A stretch of DNA of 64,000 bases from Tahibacter amnicola (lineage in GTDB: Bacteria; Pseudomonadota; Gammaproteobacteria; Xanthomonadales; Rhodanobacteraceae). The notes under the pieces were generated by a model. It ran no database searches. It worked only from the letters and a program-made list of their open reading frames with translations, and was not told the origin of the DNA. The stretch covers positions 4,117,001-4,181,000 of the forward strand of contig NZ_CP104694.1 of the NCBI RefSeq assembly GCF_025398735.1, read 5' to 3'. Below are positions 62,881 through 64,000 of the stretch, piece by piece. Position 1 is the first letter of the stretch. The number at the start of each line of letters is the position of its first letter. The position numbers and the translations under genes are program-made.

Positions 62881-64000
62881 GACCCGACTCCGGCGGGCGC
62901 CACGGATTTCCACGCGCGCAGCGCGGCGGCGTAATCGAGTTGATCGATGGCAGACTGCAGCGGCGCCAGCTGCACGCGCTCGGCCGCATCGAGGTGCTGC
63001 AGCAGCCGCGCGAGCGTGGTGCCCGCCTCCAGGCTGCTGCCCTCCAGCTCGCCGGCGAGCTGCTGCCAGAGCAGCGCGGTCGTCGCCATATCGCCGGTGG
63101 ATATCGGTGCGGCCTGCTCCGGTCCCGGCAAGGTGGCAGCAGCCAGCTCGGCCAGCGCGCTGCCCAGTTCGCGCAGCGAGGATTCACTGGGGGTGGCGTG
63201 ACGCAGCGCCGCTTCCACGCTGGCCGCCGCCGACGCCACCCGCTGCGCACACAGGGTGGCCGCGGCGCCCTTTACCGTGTGCGCCAGGTCCTGTGCGACG
63301 GTGAGATGCCCCTGGGCCAGCGCCTGGCCGATCTTGTCGGCGGTGTCGGCGTGGCGCGCACGAAAATCTGCCAGCAGCCGCCAGAGCAGGTCGCGCTTGC
63401 CATTGACCCTGTCCAGCGCCGCCGCCAGGTCGACGCCGGCCACGGCCGTCAGCGGTGCCGCATCGTCTGCCGGGCGTGCCGCGGAGGCGACTGACATCTC
63501 GTGCGGCAACCAGCGCGCCAGCGTGCGCAGGAGACGCGACTCTTCGATTGGCTTGGAGAGATAGTCATCCATGCCGGCGTCGAGGAATCGCTTACGGTCG
63601 CTGGCCAGCGCGTGGGCCGTCAGCGCAATGACGGGAATCGTGGCAAGCCGCGCGTCGCGCTTGAGTCGTCGTGTGGTTTCCATGCCGTCCATCTCGGGCA
63701 TCTGCACGTCCATCAACACGACGTCATACGGGGAAAGCTCAAGCCGTTGCAAGGCCTCCAGGCCGTTGCCGGCGCAGTCGACGGCGAGTCCTGCATCGCG
63801 CAGCAGCTCCTGCGCGACCTGGCGATTGATCGGGTTGTCTTCCACGAGCAGCACGCGGCCGCCCTGTGGAAAACGATACGTCGCGCCCGGCGCCTCGCCG
63901 GAGGCACTCATGCGCAAGCCACCGGCGGTGCCCAGCGCCTGGAGCGCGGCGTCGTGCAGCGTGGAGGGGCTGATGGGTTTGTGCAGGAAAACATCCACGC
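62877..64000 (-). CDS. Hybrid sensor kinase C-terminal part: two receivers and an HPt domain, partial
   Basis: The N-terminus lies beyond the right edge; 374 codons are visible. They begin in the end of a first receiver (FLHKPISPSTLHDA, with its conserved Lys), then a second receiver from about residue 47 (VEDN, Asp in LMDVQMPEMDG near 96, TAHAL, SKPIE), and an HPt domain (~190-290) with the phospho-accepting His in AHTVKGAA near 238. This is the layout of multi-step phosphorelay kinases such as BarA/TorS types, though the kinase core is not in view. Overlaps the GGDEF gene by 4 bases. Confidence 0.88.
   Translation of the reverse strand, partial: VDVFLHKPISPSTLHDAALQALGTAGGLRMSASGEAPGATYRFPQGGRVLLVEDNPINRQVAQELLRDAGLAVDCAGNGLEALQRLELSPYDVVLMDVQMPEMDGMETTRRLKRDARLATIPVIALTAHALASDRKRFLDAGMDDYLSKPIEESRLLRTLARWLPHEMSVASAARPADDAAPLTAVAGVDLAAALDRVNGKRDLLWRLLADFRARHADTADKIGQALAQGHLTVAQDLAHTVKGAAATLCAQRVASAAASVEAALRHATPSESSLRELGSALAELAAATLPGPEQAAPISTGDMATTALLWQQLAGELEGSSLEAGTTLARLLQHLDAAERVQLAPLQSAIDQLDYAAALRAWKSVAPAGVGS

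Overview
GC-rich, coding-dense DNA that looks like a chromosomal segment of a gammaproteobacterium, probably of the order Lysobacterales (Xanthomonadales). This placement is an inference. It rests on GC content, on secreted proteins ending in an (I/L)FxDGF-type tail, and on the mix of TonB-dependent receptors, Czc efflux and a tandem glycine riboswitch ahead of a stand-alone gcvP. No rRNA, tRNA, CRISPR array or insertion sequence was seen.

Region 1 (1-35796, all minus strand, read from 35.8 kb towards 1) is a hybrid NRPS-PKS cluster. The assembly line reads C1-A1-PCP1 / C2-A2-PCP2-E / C3-A3-PCP3 / C4 // pseudoA-A(L)-KR-PCP4 // KS-AT-KR(with embedded C-methyltransferase)-ACP-TE. The A2 pocket reads DLYNLSLIWK, the known Cys code, and is followed by an epimerase, so D-Cys is predicted. 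Tailoring and export genes follow in the same direction: two tandem Asp/Asn beta-hydroxylase homologues, a type II thioesterase, a MacAB-like adaptor/ATPase/FtsX permease set, an MbtH protein, a cyclic-peptide-type ABC exporter fused to an M28 metallopeptidase with a further membrane domain, and a partial ATP-grasp ligase cut by the left edge. Many junctions are 4-base stop/start overlaps, so this is one operon or nearly so. Three breaks in the synthetase genes lie in G/C runs of five or six bases. Correcting one base at each restores continuous domains, so they are most likely sequencing errors, although real lesions are not excluded.

Model for region 1 (inference): the multimodular enzymes build a peptide with D-Cys and a terminal methylated, ketoreduced polyketide unit. 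A terminal thioesterase with Cys instead of Ser as nucleophile releases it. The exporter-M28 fusion moves it to the periplasm and trims it there, and the MacAB-like pump expels it. This parallels pyoverdine maturation and prodrug-cleaving pathways, but with a different peptidase family built into the transporter.

Region 2 (35.8-53.2 kb) is mostly housekeeping and secreted proteins: a 0.9 kb leader or promoter region; gcvP under a tandem glycine riboswitch; a ChaN-like protein; a class C beta-lactamase-fold serine hydrolase; three secreted beta-rich proteins (Delta-60 repeat, BNR/sortilin-like, parallel beta-helix) sharing the C-terminal tail; a PAS hybrid histidine kinase; an M19 dipeptidase homologue lacking some metal ligands; and an ROK-like kinase that appears circularly permuted.

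Region 3 (53.3-60.0 kb, plus strand) is a heavy-metal efflux operon: DUF3703 protein, His-rich periplasmic protein, CzcC, CzcB and CzcA homologues. Region 4 (60.0-64.0 kb, minus strand) is a chain of a hybrid kinase with HPt domain, a response regulator with GGDEF domain, and a TonB-dependent receptor. Each pair overlaps by 4 bases, which ties a phosphorelay and c-di-GMP synthesis to an outer-membrane receptor.
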